DNA of 64,000 bases from Lottia gigantea (Eukaryota; Mollusca; Gastropoda; Lottiidae): positions 4,410,266 through 4,474,265 of the forward strand of contig NW_008707425.1 of assembly GCF_000327385.1 (NCBI RefSeq). Reading direction: 5' to 3'. Positions 36,531 to 49,868 of this stretch are shown piece after piece. The notes beneath the pieces are model-generated. The model was not told the DNA's origin. It was given only the letters and a program-made list of their open reading frames with translations, and did not search any database. Both the position numbers and the translations under genes were made by a program. Position 1 is the first letter of the stretch. Every line of letters begins with the position of its first letter.

Positions 36531-39500
36531 ATTTGAATTTGATGAACTGCTTTTGACTTAAAAATATTTTTGAGACTATTCGAAATTTCATTATAACGTC
36601 GCTTAAGACTTAATCATTTCAGACAGCTGGTAAAGGTGTATGTTACCTTGCCTGGCAAGCTATCTTTGTATAATTTTAAAAACGTCAAATATTTCAGTAC
36701 ATCATTCGATACGAACATTTTTTTCAGCTGATGTAAAATAATACTATGTCTCTGTATTGTCTAAAGCGAAATTACATTAATATTATACTGAATTTCGTAA
36801 TTGCATATTTCAGTAAAACGAAAAATTCAAATGTCTTAGAGTTATATGTGGCCGTCATAGGCCGTGCACTGAGTAGATAAATATCTACGTAAGCCCATCT
36901 AAATCCGCGATAGGACAGTTGTTCCTGGTTTCTGGAATGCGAAGAAGTTGGATTCTAGATTTCTTGCAGTCTCAAGGTAAAACTATCCATATTCGAACTG
37001 ATATTCGAATGGTCGACAAAAAATTATCTTGATGTTAAAACTGTTAAGTTATAGTCCGGAACCAACTTGTACAAAATAAATATTATCCTTGTAATTTGTG
37101 TACAGGGACCGAGAACTTCCTGATAAGTAATAGCTTTGTGTCAATTAATAGTAGTGTGTATACTTAGGGAGAAGACAAGAGTATTTTACCAACTCTAGTT
37201 TAATTATTAACCTTTTAAATACTTAAATATTCATGGTTTGTAAAGCCCTTGGGTAGATATTGTTCCGGCTTTAGCGATAGCTGTTTTAGGAAAGATTGTC
37301 ATACTCTAATCTGGGGTCGACAAGCAATAAATAAAATTCTCGGTTTTATGACATGAATTAGACAAATGTTTTTTCTCGTTTGCTTTTATGTCACAGTGAC
37401 GTTATTTTGAAGGGGAATAAATAACAAGAATGTTTTTTTTTATCTTGAAAAGGATGATGCGTTCTCAGAACAGAACGGACGAGTTTGGTGAAATGGAAAC
37501 AGCAAAGAACTGTTTCCAATTCTCATAATGGACTCAATTAAATTTGTTCAATGTAAATAATAACCTTCACTCTTCATGTCTTCAAGTCAACTTCACCTTT
37601 TTCCTCGGTTGTTGATTACATCCGTATGACTAAAAAGACCATTTTCAACTTATTCCAAAGCGGTGCAAAGGTGTGTTGTTAACGGTTTCTATTTGTACAC
37701 TACAATTGAACCGTTCCCAAACCACTTGATGTGACTGTAATGTAAATGGATTCATTTGATCGTTGCCTGGTCCTGGTTTAATCGCAACTTTTCGAAAATT
37801 TGTTTGAGAGATTCTGTAAGTGTGAAAGAGATGTTTGCCACTATTTAAATTTGTCGGATTTTCAATCGGTAAATGTTGAAGCAACACTTTTTCCAAGTTT
37901 TCTATTTGTTGTTTCTTATAATATTGTGAGTTTGTGAGCAAAGCAATTACCCTCGTGATATTTAAATGATAATTGAACAAAGAATGATAAAAAATATTTA
38001 ATCTTGATATGCCATCTTGCTTGAACATGAACAAGTCACTTGTGTAATATTTTTTCCATCTTAAACAAACTCCGAATGAGTAAGGGAAACATAACATAAA
38101 TGGAAGTTCATTCCAGAATTTCGAGGGTACGTCATTAGTCAGATGATTCTCCTTTCTTCATCCATTAAGAGCTTTCTTACATTTCAGCTCGACTTATGTA
38201 AGCAAAGTAGCAGGTCATGCTCATACTTCCACGACGCCTGATGACACTCTTGAGATTCGGTTTCCCGTCAATTTTTGGAGATAGCTAATATTGTTTATTT
38301 GATATGTTCGTTTTGTCTTCTACATCTAGTGGATTTGAAGTATTTTTAAATATATTTTAAAATTCACGCTATCGGAAATTTGCAAGAAGCAGGACATATT
38401 TAGAGTAATAAGATCGATTAAATTTTATCTCTAATTGCCATGAGATTCACGTGATTTTTAAATTCAGAGATACAGAAATTGGATGTAAATGGAATTGTAT
38501 AAAAATGTCATCAAATGTCTGTATCTCATACTTAACTGCAGAATAAATGTAGAATACAAATCTGGACATATTATTACAGCTTTCCTATCGAATTTTATCC
38601 GAATTGTGATAATTTAAACAGTTTGTACTTTTCCACCTCAAATTAAAGCAGCCATCAGAGAAATTTTTGTAGCTGATAATACATTTTCGTGTTTTACACG
38701 AAATTTACACGTTAAATTATAAAAAATGTTAATTTGGAATATCATATTACAGATACAGGGAATAGCATTTCACTGGCAATTATTTGTCTTCAAAAAGAGT
38801 AGACAAGTTAATAATTATCAAATTGCAAATTAAGATGTAGCAGACAAAGCTGGTGGAATTTAGGTAAAAACCTGATGGAAAGAGATGCGCTATGTTTAGA
38901 CCAATCATACTTTAGTCTCAGAAAAGAGTTTTTTTTTTTTAGCTAAGCCAATCATTAATATTGTTCACAGCTCAACGTCGAAATTTTAGCCTTCAAATCC
39001 CAGTGTGTCCAGAATTATGCGCCTTTGAATGTTAAAATGACGACTATAAGTTTCCTAGTTTGAAGTATTTCTAGTACTTCTGAAAACTATTTACATATAT
39101 TCAAGAGACTCAAATTAACCCCCTAAAATGGCGCACTGGTACCTTTAAGGAATCGGCAAGCCGTCCTATCTTTGATGTACAATTTGTAATGACTATCAGC
39201 TTTAACATCAGACAATTTACAAATAAATGTAAAACCATGCTTATCTCTTGACAAATCAATAAAGCAGTCAAACTAAGTCATATGCCTCCAGTGATACTTC
39301 TAATCCTCTTTATTTCTTATTCGCCTTCTGTGTAAAGTAACAATTTCCGTTTGTTGCATTTGATTGACGTTAGGCCAACAAAACTGAGAGTCATTAAAGG
39401 GGGATAAATCATATAAAGCGACGTCTGGCGGTAAGTAAATATACATAAGAGAATGATAGTAAGTTGATCAGATTTAAAGTAATGGTTAGCATTCAATCCA

Positions 39501-40929
39501 TCAAATTGTATTTTCAGTTATCTTGTTGAACACATATACAGACGTCTTTCATCGTTTGCTGTGTCCCAATTTACAATGGGGCAAATGGATTGATTGAATT
39601 TGAATATAGAATATGTCGCAAGTTAAAGGAAAAAATTTTTTTCGGTTGTATGGTCACAGCAACAATTCTGTAAACCTGCATGAAACGTCAACATTTATTT
39701 TAGCAAGAAAGAAGATCGAGTTTTCATTCATTCAAGAATCTTGTAGATGATTTCGATGAAGAGTTCATATGAGTTCATAAATTATTTCCCAAATAGTCCA
39801 AATCTGTTAAAGTATTAGCGTATTTGAAATAAAAGATTATTTCTTAGCAGAAGCTGTCGTTTGCGTGTGTCACTTCGTCTAGCAACCTATTTTAGTTGTA
39901 TTTCGACTTAACCAACTGAAAGAAATGGAACCAAAAATCTGTTCAATGATTACATGAAAATCTCAAACACATACTTCACCTATTTCACACATCAAATTGG
40001 TGCTTTGAATTAACTTTAACTGTAATGGTATTTCAGTGGCATTTCATTAGTAGCTAAAGTTTTTTTTTTTACTATATGACTTGTGAGATGATTGACTTAA
40101 AATGTTCCAGAATAAAAAAGATGTTATATCGAGACAACATTATTTGATAGACATTTCACATTATAAAGAAAGTAGAAAGTTTGATTCGATCAGGAAATGG
40201 CATTCTATACATGAAACTTTGAAAAGATGGTAGATTAAGGCAGAAATAATACTAATGCTTGAAACTTGATGAACTCATGAAAACCAATATTTCTGCTTTA
40301 ATGATTTTAATTTTCTTTAGTCTGGACAATTTGACAGGTCAGATTTCTGTGGCAATTTCATCGAAACACAGACCTTGTTATTTTCATGGAAATAATTGAA
40401 GCAAGTGATCAAATCAATTGGTTCGTTACAGACTTATTATTTACACCAGACTAAATGATACAATTAGTTTAGTAAAAAAAACATAATTGTGCTATAAGTT
40501 TCTTCACTACCATCAGACTCGTTGATCTGGTGGTATGGGTTCGAGTGACATTAAGAAACCTCTCATATTTTGGAAAACATTTAAAAAATGCAACCATCCT
40601 AACCAAATGTCCCTCAAACATACGGAGTGGCGTTGATGAAGTTAAGTAACACCATCTGGGTGCGAAAGATAAAATGAAAAATGGATTCCTCAATAGTTTC
40701 AAGTTTGAGCGATGGAGATCGTAATGTGCTGGAAGAACAATTCCAATATTTAATTTGTTTCCCGGAGGTGAGTTTCCACCATCTACGAAAAATACCGACT
40801 AACGACTCGAAATTTGAACACAAATCTTGCCAGCCATGGGTGTGAAGTCCGAAGTGAAAAAAAAAGCAGCAAGATTGTTATTGCACAAGATGTTTTAGTA
40901 GTGGTAGTTCATTCTCATTCTAATATACC
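36531..40929. other. No confident gene
   Basis: A minus-strand frame at 37645-38097 (150 codons, ATG at 38097) is the only long one. It contains NFRKVAIKPGPGNDQMNPF and HQVVWERFNCSVQIETVNN, but I recognise no family and it has no supporting splice context. About 40500-40700 contains a GGTTCGAGTGAC stretch that could be a worn tRNA-like B box. The remainder is featureless AT-rich DNA. Confidence 0.45.
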
Positions 40930-41037
40930 TTTTACATACTTGAGTCAATCTAATTCTTGGACGAATTTTACATACTTGAGTCAATCTAATTCTTGGACGA
41001 ATTTTACATACTTGAGTCAATCTAATTCTTGGACGAA
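40930..41037 (+). repeat. Minisatellite, 36-bp unit, 3 perfect copies
   Basis: The unit TTTTACATACTTGAGTCAAT followed by CTAATTCTTGGACGAA occurs three times without a mismatch. In one frame it reads FTYLSQSNSWTN, but the flanks show no gene. Confidence 0.95.
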
Positions 41038-42569
41038 CTGTTATTTTCAGCCAATGGCATGGATTGAACATATCTTTTTTTCGAAAGCTGATATTACTAC
41101 GCATCATTTATATTAACACATGGTGACAGAACAGACTATAAGCAATTTGATATAAGATCATTATAATGTCGTTGCAAGTCATTTCATTTTAGTCGAAATA
41201 ATGCGGAAGTAACATATAAGGTAACGACAAGCCATTTACAGACGGTAGTGATTTGGCTTATTAATTGTTCAGTAACAAATTAATCGATGTTTCTATGCTC
41301 ACCTAATTCTAATTACAGTTCAGTTAAAGCTCCATAATTTGTTCGAAGTGAGAGATAGAGAGAAAAACCGATATATAAATCCTACTCAGAGAACCAATTA
41401 TCTAGTACACCAGTACCTGTTTAAACAGACTCTAAAGTACGCTGACAGTTGGTTATTCCGACTGTGACAAACAACATTTTGGAGGGGTAAGTAAATTTGT
41501 GTACTGAGAGAGGTTAAACGCACGTCTGTGTAGTTACTTTTCCTACAGAATATAGAGGAATTACAAAAAACATTATTGCCAAAAACAGGCTCCTATGATC
41601 GAAAGTGACGCTAGTTAAACACAGGTTTTAAAAAAAGAACGTCATAAAAGTAACCAATGTCGAAATGCCCCTCATTTGTGGTAAGGGTGTTGAAGAGTAA
41701 CCTGCCAGTATTGTCGCTTATAACAGAACCATTGGAACAACCGTGTCCATAATATTTTCAGAAACGGGAGTGCAGTTTCACGCACCCAAAGAGGGCTATA
41801 AGACAATATCGACACCATCCTTTGTGCAATGAGAGGATTTTTGCAAAATAAGTCTTCTTTTTTTTATTTTCGAATTTCAATTACCAACATGCTTAACTTT
41901 CGGATTTATCCTTCACCACCGAACTCCATACTGAACGGGAAAACAGGGTTACAAAATCATTTTTTAGATCCATGCGTGATCAAATATATATAATATGTAT
42001 CGTCAACTATATCAACACCATTGTCGTCTTTGTCTACGTGTGACGGAGGCATTACTGATAATAAGTATCTATTGGATGAGTGAAACTAAATTAAGAGTCA
42101 GTGTCAGACAGGGTTATATTAGTAAATTAAACAGAATGTTTAACCTACAGACATTTTCTCTTATTACCCAGTGACACTTCAATCTACCGCCGCCTTCTAG
42201 TTACAAATAGTATTGATATCATCAACAATATCTATCAATAGTTTACATCTTCAGATCTATCATGTTACCATAACATTTGATCTTGGACACACTTTTTCTT
42301 CTAACTAATTGATGATACCAATACATAGTTAATAAGGCGATCGTTAAGAACTGAATTCGGTCACCAACCTACAAAGATCCGTTAAAAGAAATTGCAATAA
42401 GGTGTATAACTGCATTGTAATTTTAATTTCGAAAAACATTTTGGCTGGACATTTCCTCAATGGAGAATCTGGTAGTCTCAAAAATGGATGGTTTTCGTCA
42501 ATGTTTAATACATTCTGGAAGTGAAGTTTGATCCTGCCATAGGTCGAGATAAAAACATTTAAACTTTAG
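41038..42569. other. No recognisable gene
   Basis: Short chance frames only, and no repeat boundary recognised. Confidence 0.45.
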
Positions 42570-42786
42570 TGTCACTGAAGGGTCTGGACTGGATTATGGG
42601 ATACCGGCTGCGTACTTGAAAGATCCCGTATCAGTGGGAAATCGGAAGAGAGTTCGCTAACGCTACTGTTCTCTAAAACTTTTTCCTCAAAGCACTCTGT
42701 ATGTCGTTGTCCGTATTCATTAGCCTTAACTGATCCATATGAGGGCTTAAACGGCAATTTATTTCAATTCATTTCATTCTATTCTG
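42570..42786 (+). repeat. SINE copy with ATTTC-type tail
   Basis: The core GTACTTGAAAGATCCCG, GGGAAATCGGAAGAGAG, CTCTGTATGTCGTTGTCCG and TTCATTAGCC aligns with the SINE at 1-345 (opposite orientation). It ends in GGGCTTAAACGGCAATTT followed by a short ATTTCA-rich tail, so it shows the 3' end that the window edge removes from the first copy. Confidence 0.7.
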
Positions 42787-42799
42787 ATTTGTGTTAAAA

Positions 42800-43318
42800 T
42801 TAGCATTCAACCCTTCTTTTGAAGAAAGAAAGAAACGTTACTAATTTGTGACTAAAGTGCAGATTTTTCTGATAAAAGAAACAAAATGCAAGTTGGAAAT
42901 TGATTTTACATAAAAGACGATCTAAGCCGATCTGGAATGTAATCATAAAAACATGAGAATTTTCTTTTCTTTCAATTGTCTCAATTCCCCTTGCCATTAA
43001 CTGTAGGTTCGGCAATGAAAATATCGAATCTTCAAGGGATATTAAACTAAATGCTTCCGAACCAGTCGTAACGTTGTGGATTTTAGTAGAAAACCAACTG
43101 AAGCAAAAATCACATAAAACTTTTGGTATGTAATATTGCAGCGTATAAAAAGTTAATTTTCTTTTCATAAAAACCATACGAATTGTAGACTCTACATAAA
43201 ACCTACTGAAATAGCGATTTAACTTAACGGGAGCGTTCGGTAAAAACAAATTATATAAATAAGCACAGAAAGGCTCGTTAAAGTTATATAAACCTGTTCT
43301 CTTTGTTCCACATTGCAA
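42800..43318 (-). other. 172-codon frame with a TM1-like stretch, uncertain
   Basis: The frame contains MKRKLTFYTLQYYIPKVL, reminiscent of the first membrane helix of nicotinic-type Cys-loop receptors (RKPLFYTLNLIIPCVL). The following sequence does not continue convincingly into TM2, and the preceding sequence lacks the ligand-binding core. It may be a worn exon fragment or chance. Confidence 0.2.
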
Positions 43319-43423
43319 GAATAAAAGCAGCTACATTGGTTTTTAGAACTCAAACAGTCTAGTAGGGTAGCTAAAGGGGACACTCTTAAGGAGAGAGAGC
43401 ATGGAGTCTGACTGTCTTAAGCA

Positions 43424-43705
43424 GTGATTCAGGACACTATTTACGTTGCTCTACAAGTTATTAAACTTGAAAAATCCACATGGTATTGTCAAATGCAAAG
43501 ATATTTGAAAAAAAAACTTGACCTAACTCCCCTTCAAGTCAGTTGTGGGAAAGAATATCTAAACGTGACAATAAATCGTCCACGAACACATAGTGATTGT
43601 TTCAGCCTCAGATTTCATTTGCATCATGATCATGAAACATGTGGGAATCAGGCGAGAATTCTCACATTCGTGTTGGATTTGTCGTTTCTTCCAGAATTGG
43701 CGTAA
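43424..43705 (+). other. Cys-containing frame, possible exon, uncertain
   Basis: The translation includes LTPLQVSCGKEYLNVTI and a total of four Cys within about 45 residues, ending CGNQARILTFVLDL. A possible acceptor (CCCCTTCAAG) and a donor (GTAAAC near 43704) bound it. It vaguely resembles the start of a ZP-N module, but I cannot support a family. Confidence 0.2.
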
Positions 43706-44043
43706 ACTCTACCAAACTGACTGCAGTTGGCATTTATAGTGATCAGATGCAAATGGCTTGAGGGTTGTTAAGATTATGGGAGACGATTACCCATGATTTC
43801 AAACATGAACGAGATGAAATTGGTAGCTTTCCTAAATGCAACATTACCACACCCCATACCATAATGAACCAAATGAGAAAACACAATTTTACTTCAACAA
43901 TGAAGATTATAAAACCATCAGACCCCCATCCCCCACAAAAACAAAAACAAATGGATACCGATTTTTTTGGCTGCACGGTATTCAGTAGATTTTCAATTAA
44001 GTCATTCAACAAATTTTGATGCAAAATTCTGTATTATCGTATG

Positions 44044-44266
44044 TAAAGGTGCGAGCACGCGGTCATGGTCGGAGATCTCTCGCCGACTAGTTTCTTGTCA
44101 AAAGTTTCACCGACGGACACGGGCAACTATCGGAAACAATTATCAAACTTGTTTGATAGTATATATCATGTCGGGGACGTGGAAGCACGGCACATTCGAA
44201 ATTTTACTTAAGACTCCAATCGGCGACAAAAATCTCCGACCACGACAGCTCGTGCCCGCACCTTTA
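44044..44266. mobile_element. MITE with about 45-bp inverted repeats and TA flanks
   Basis: The left end AAGGTGCGAGCACG...GGTCATGGTCGGAGAT pairs imperfectly with the right end, whose reverse complement reads AAGGTGCGGGCACG...GTCGTGGTCGGAGAT. Both sides are flanked by TA, a plausible target duplication. It has no coding capacity. Confidence 0.75.
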
Positions 44267-47200
44267 ATTGGACAGAGTGCGTTTGTCGTTTTGAATTAAT
44301 CTTTTATAGATTTGATAAGATGTGTTAACTCTATCCGAACTCTGCTCCTCTTGTAAATTGCGAGTTGTTTCATATGACTAGTCAGAAAACAAAAACACTG
44401 AACCATATCATATTATTTCCATATAAATGATAACTAAATGTTTATGTAGCATATCAGCTTTGATAGCTTTCCTTAGAACATGACGTAATTGTATTTCTAA
44501 GTCATGTCTTATCGTTTTCCTGTAATAATAAAATTTTATAAAAAAAAAAAGAGAAGATACGGAGTAGACCTTTCATCTGAAATAATCAAATGATAACAGA
44601 AATTATATTTCTATGATTTCGAAAACTTAGGGTATTCTTCATTGATTTTCAACGGATGTCTGGTGTTTAACCCAATTCGCACTGATACCGTTTTTGTCCT
44701 TGATGGAGGTCCCTAAGAGGGCAGATAGGAACATTATAAAGAAGAGTCTTTTTAACATACCAATTTCACCCTTTACTTCAATAAAATCTAATTCTCCAAT
44801 TTACTTCACATTTCAATCAATAACGTGGTTTGCTCAGATTTCTCTGACTGGACCTTTACACTCTTGTGAAAAGACAACGCATTAATTCGACCAGTTTTAT
44901 TCCAAATTTGACACTTTTTCGATGAAAATCCAATTTCAAGTGATATGTTTGCTGGAGAAGTCACAGTTATCAGACTTTAAAACAGAATTTAATATCATGA
45001 AAATGGTTTATGTTGTAATTAGATTTTAACCAGTATGGAACATGAATATATCACACAAATTCATTATTAAACCATTTATTACATGTGTAAAATGGAATTT
45101 TAATATTTGTGCATGGGTGTTCTTTGCAGAAAAGCAGACAGAAAAGGAAAAGTTTAAACATTACCGGGAGCCCAAAGTTGATGCCGATATTTCAATAACA
45201 TTATATTAATATATAGTTTCTATTGTGAAACACAACGTTTCCTCTTTTAATTCAAAAAAAAAACCCAATAATTTAATCATGAATTTTTCGATTCCATGAA
45301 GTTTATCCTTACCAAGTTCGTCTTTCGAAGGAAGATTTCCGACAAAGTTGAGATACCCACTCACCGACAAGAACATTTATTGCTACGTGTTGAATACTGT
45401 CAGCCACATTGGCTGAGACACTATAGCCACTAACAGAGATATGAATTTGGCAAGATAAAACATGATATTCCCATATGAATATTGCCTTTCAAAGAAAAAC
45501 CATTGGATATTTGTTTGAAGTTAAATTTAATCAACCAGACATCACAGGACCGCATTTTCAAATTAAGACAAAACATCCATGACCGCCTACAATATTATGC
45601 AATTTATACTTATTACACAACATTCCATTTAAACAATGTGAATATTCAATTACAAATACATGAGGTTGTCGATGGATATTGCCTTAAAAATTATTGAAGA
45701 CAAATAAAGATACAGAGGTAATATCTTGAGCTAATGAGGCACAAAATCATTTGAGCCTACTTACACTGATAGGATACTGTTGATCTATACGGACAATGCG
45801 TGCATAACATTTATGAATAATATATTGCTTATACAAGATCTCTTGATAAAAGCTTTTATTTCACGATTTACACCTTCATACTCACACTATCTAGCCCCAA
45901 TTGTTCATCAAACTATATGGCCGTTTCGGAATATAGGCTCAAATCAAAACAGAACCCCCAATTAGGCTTGTGTCGCTCTATCTTTTAAAAAGTTTTTCTA
46001 CAGTGCCACTTCCTCGTATGTTAAAAGGAGATATATCAGCGTCTGGTCGTTCGAAATGGATACTGTGAGCTAATTCGGGATAAACAACTTCTTCAATACA
46101 AGACTTATTATTCAAATAGAGAGTACTATCTTTCAGTAAAATCATCACCAATATGAAAATCTACGCCCTCATACTCACACATGTAAATTAAGATAAAGAC
46201 GTTTAGTTGGGTTTAAAGTCCGCGACTCGTTGTTAAGGCCCGGTTTCAATTACCCGTAGAGGTGAAAATGGTTTCCCTATAATGAAATATATCTCGAGAG
46301 GTATATTACGTGCATTTTTACATGTAGATTGTACTCCGTGTGTCATAAGCATTAGTGAAAATTTCACAACAGTAATTTCAACGCTACACGTATTTGATTG
46401 ATCGTATGGGATTTCATATATTACTCTTGAAAAGTAGTACGGAGAGCACCAATAACAGGTAAGGTACAAGTTTCCCTTGAAGACTGCAATTTATATTTAG
46501 TCAAGTTGTTGATAGGAGCATCCTCTATTGCCACTTGATGGATTTATTTTAATCTGATTTTATGGGGTAAAGTATAAATTTCCCATGAGAAATGGAGAAT
46601 TGAATGGTGTGTACATTCGTTTGATTCAACAGTAACAATTTAATCAATTTCATGTCACAAGTCATTCATCAATAAACACAAAATGGCAGGGAGTTTTATA
46701 GAAACCTAGCCGATTCTTTGTATTTGTATTTTTCTTCACTTTATTCCTGACAGTCTCATGAGTAATTCATGTCATTATTTACGAGCTATTTGAGAACTAA
46801 AGAGGGATTTGTTTTTATCGAAATGTAAACGCATGTAATCTAAGATTTTAACACAAGATAACATAATGTCGTGCTCGTGTTCAATATCCTATCCACTCAA
46901 TAGATCATCTCTGCTTTAAACGATCCCTGAGCGGAACTAAAATTTGAAAAAGATTAGCCCATCTCAAGAAGGATAAACACTGCCTCGAGGCCATTTGAAG
47001 GAAAACGAGCTGCAATCGTGAAAGATCTCTTATTTGTCGCGTTAGTGCATCAAACGCTTAAAAATAATTCCTTAGATTGACAAAACCCGAAACAGAGATG
47101 GTTTGCTGAATTGCATCCACACTTTCGAAAAAAAATATAATCATTCGCGTATACCATTTTTTTTGCTTCTGCATGGCCCTCGAACCTCACATTACATAAT

Positions 47201-49643
47201 GCTTAGGACGAAAACGTTTCTGTGACATTTTGATTTTACAAAAAGTAAATAACTTAATATTGAGATTAATGGTAATAATTCTCCTTTATACAAAAAAGAA
47301 AATTAGAATGTCAAAGAATAAAATATGTACCATTAACAAATAACTTTTTATAACGTATCGTAATATTTGAATATCGTGTAAGGTGGTTATGAAAAAAAGT
47401 ATTTGTGGTGGTAATTTGAAAATATTTAACTGATTCTAGTGAGTAACGCTAAAATGGTGGATATTGGTCAAATAAGTCGGTACTTTCAAAAGCAGGGGAA
47501 CAGGAGTAGGCCCGTGTGTAAAATAACTAGCTACAAGACAACTCCCCTTGCACAATTGACCCAAGTGGTGAACTATGGCGTTCGTTGCTCTGTATAGCTC
47601 TGTCATCGAATTGATTGAAAGGGTCTTTTTTCGAATATGATTAAAAATTACAGAAATTCAACTCTCGTCATCAGAACGTAGCTGGATAAAATTTGAAACA
47701 TGTAATTGAAATAGTCTATCTGATAAAGGAGACAATTTTTGTTTTAATTTGATTGTAGTGAATCGTCTTATGAGCTGTTGTTAAGTCTTAAGAACTTCTT
47801 TGAACTATTTGAAAATCGAAACTTTAATTAAAGGCCGTGGCTTACCATTTCCTCTGCAAGAAAATTTGTTGTACCCTAAAAATTGTGTGGAATCTTCAGA
47901 AAGTGAAAGTTCGGACTAATGTAATGTATTAACAACAACACGAAGGTGTCCCCAACGCATACTACAATAAACGAACTTGTACCATAGCCTCGCTTTCGAC
48001 ACTTCCTAGCATGCCGTCATAAGTCAACAACGTGGCATGAGGTTGTAACCATATTTTCCTCTATGTAAATCACTGTAATAAAGTTATTTAAAATACACAA
48101 CATGAAGTCCTACATTTCAGTCAGTCTTGTGTAAGCCATAGTACACAAATTGTACGTCTTATTGATGAGGTCTATAATGAGAAATACGATATGGGAAGCA
48201 TTTCTGCATATCAAATCCTTAACTGTTCCACAGCATGGCGAAGCATTTAGCAAAAAAGGCTAGCCGTCAATGTAGTTTTAAAAAGTTTAAAAGGAAGGCC
48301 AAAATTCGCCGGAATACTGCGAACTCTATTACAGATAAGCATAGCTGAACATGGTCCATATCTGAGATCAAGGTACGATTGGTCCTCGATAATGGTGAAC
48401 TATTAGTTTAAAATAAACTTTGAAGCCCCTAGCCAAGTTCCCTGTGATTTGCAAATGTGATCCAATATTGTACTTGTGAAGAATGTCGACAATGTAAGGG
48501 AAAGGGGCATAACTGATTTTTTGCTGTTCGATTCCAGGCAACACAAATGTTTTAAATCATAATTCGAAGGTTTACAACATTCAGCTTTTTAACAATATTT
48601 ATTGTCATAATCGTTTTTCATTTGATGAGAACAATGTAAACATTGAAAACAAAATGTCCGATGAAAACCATGGTCTATTATCAGCAATTTGTTGTGGGAC
48701 CATACATGGATAACTTAACACGAAAGCCTAAATAGAATCTTAGAGGAAAGTGACCGATCATAGGTGTGCAAAATGTTCTCTTCAATGTTATTACATGGCT
48801 GATGCTCTACCCCTTTTTAAATAACAATCATGACTTTTACGAGCTTCTTTTTCAGTGGTTAAAAAGGTAACTTGATCAATGCCATAATACTTTCACAGTA
48901 TTTAAATCTTCACATTTTCTATCTGTAAGAAAGATATTTTCGTCTGGCCGGATTCATCAGAACTCTCCTTAGAACATACAGGCGTTTCCTTATTTTATGT
49001 TGTACGAATATTGTAAATTTGAACACCATTGCTACTCTTATGATATTATATATAACATCACCTTCCGAGTTTCTATTAGAAAACGTTGCATAACTGAAAA
49101 GTAACCAGATGTCACAAGTATAAGTTTATATCAATCCTATTGAGACATATTATTAATAATTATTATAATTCTGTTGTTATGTTACTTACTGGACACATCC
49201 AAAACGGACTTCAGTTGACTTTGTAAGTGAATTAAAAGACTTTTTGATTGTAATATCTTGATCTCAAACAATCGTATGACCAAAAGCATCAGAATCGACA
49301 AGCCGATTGAATATTTCCATTGTAGAGTAGGAGTTGTAGACTACCTTTTTTATCTGGTGATTTCATCTTGGCTACAAAGTCGGATGATATGTTATAATAA
49401 TATTAATAATATTACATTTAGTTTGGATTGTCGAAATATCAGCTTAATTTCATATATCCATATGAATTAATGTAATTAATCTATTAAATTTCCTTAATAC
49501 ATTCCACCGATATATTTACCCAAAACATTCAATTCAAGTTAAGCGCGATTTTATTTCATCTTTGCTATGACATATCAATGATTATGAAATTAAAAATTAC
49601 TCTGGTCAATAATTTAATTCCCCAGGTGTTTACTCTATTACAC
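44267..49643. other. No confident gene
   Basis: Mostly AT-rich non-coding sequence. A possible tiny terminal exon lies after TTCTTTGCAG at about 45130 (+), reading KQTEKEKFKHYREPKVDADI then SITLY and a stop, without any detectable partner exons. A minus-strand frame at 46233-46469 is unrecognised. Confidence 0.4.
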
Positions 49644-49862
49644 CATTAATAATAATTTGCAATTCTAATGTGGAAATAAAATTATTTTCAGAAACTACTT
49701 TCTCTGTTTTAGCCAAGGGATATTCTACATCAGATATCAGTTGTTTCCATATAAATCTTGGTTCAGGATAAGCTTCTATATTTATTTCCAATAATACCAA
49801 TACCATTTCTCCAATTTGTCCTTTAATTTCTTTCTTCAGTTCTTCTTGAAGTATTGGTGGAC
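49644..49862 (-). CDS. Orphan Ig-like domain exon, partial gene
   Basis: Bounded by an acceptor (TTTTCTTAAAAG, minus strand) and a donor (GTGTAA), the exon is 219 bp and symmetric phase 1-1, as is usual for Ig-domain exons. It reads GPPILQEELKKEIKGQIGEM, then EINIEAYPEPRFIWKQLISD and VVSENNFISTLELQIIIN. The AYPEPxFxWxxL core and the following TEKVVS...FISTL pattern fit a C2-type Ig domain in which the usual first Cys is absent. Partner exons (signal peptide, other Ig domains, membrane segment) were not found on this strand within reach. It may be a remnant of a larger Ig-receptor gene related to the gene starting at 51367. Confidence 0.5.
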
Positions 49863-49868
49863 CTTTTA

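Noticed and set aside
37645-38097. 150-codon minus-strand frame
   Set aside because: No recognised domain, no exon context; frames of this size can occur by chance in 128 kb of six-frame sequence at this base composition.
40469-40823. Overlapping minus-strand frames near 40.6 kb
   Set aside because: No domain match; partial similarity to a tRNA-like B box suggests a worn repeat, too weak to annotate.
45130-45211. Possible terminal exon after TTCTTTGCAG
   Set aside because: Reads 25 residues before a stop, but no upstream exon or homologue could be found.
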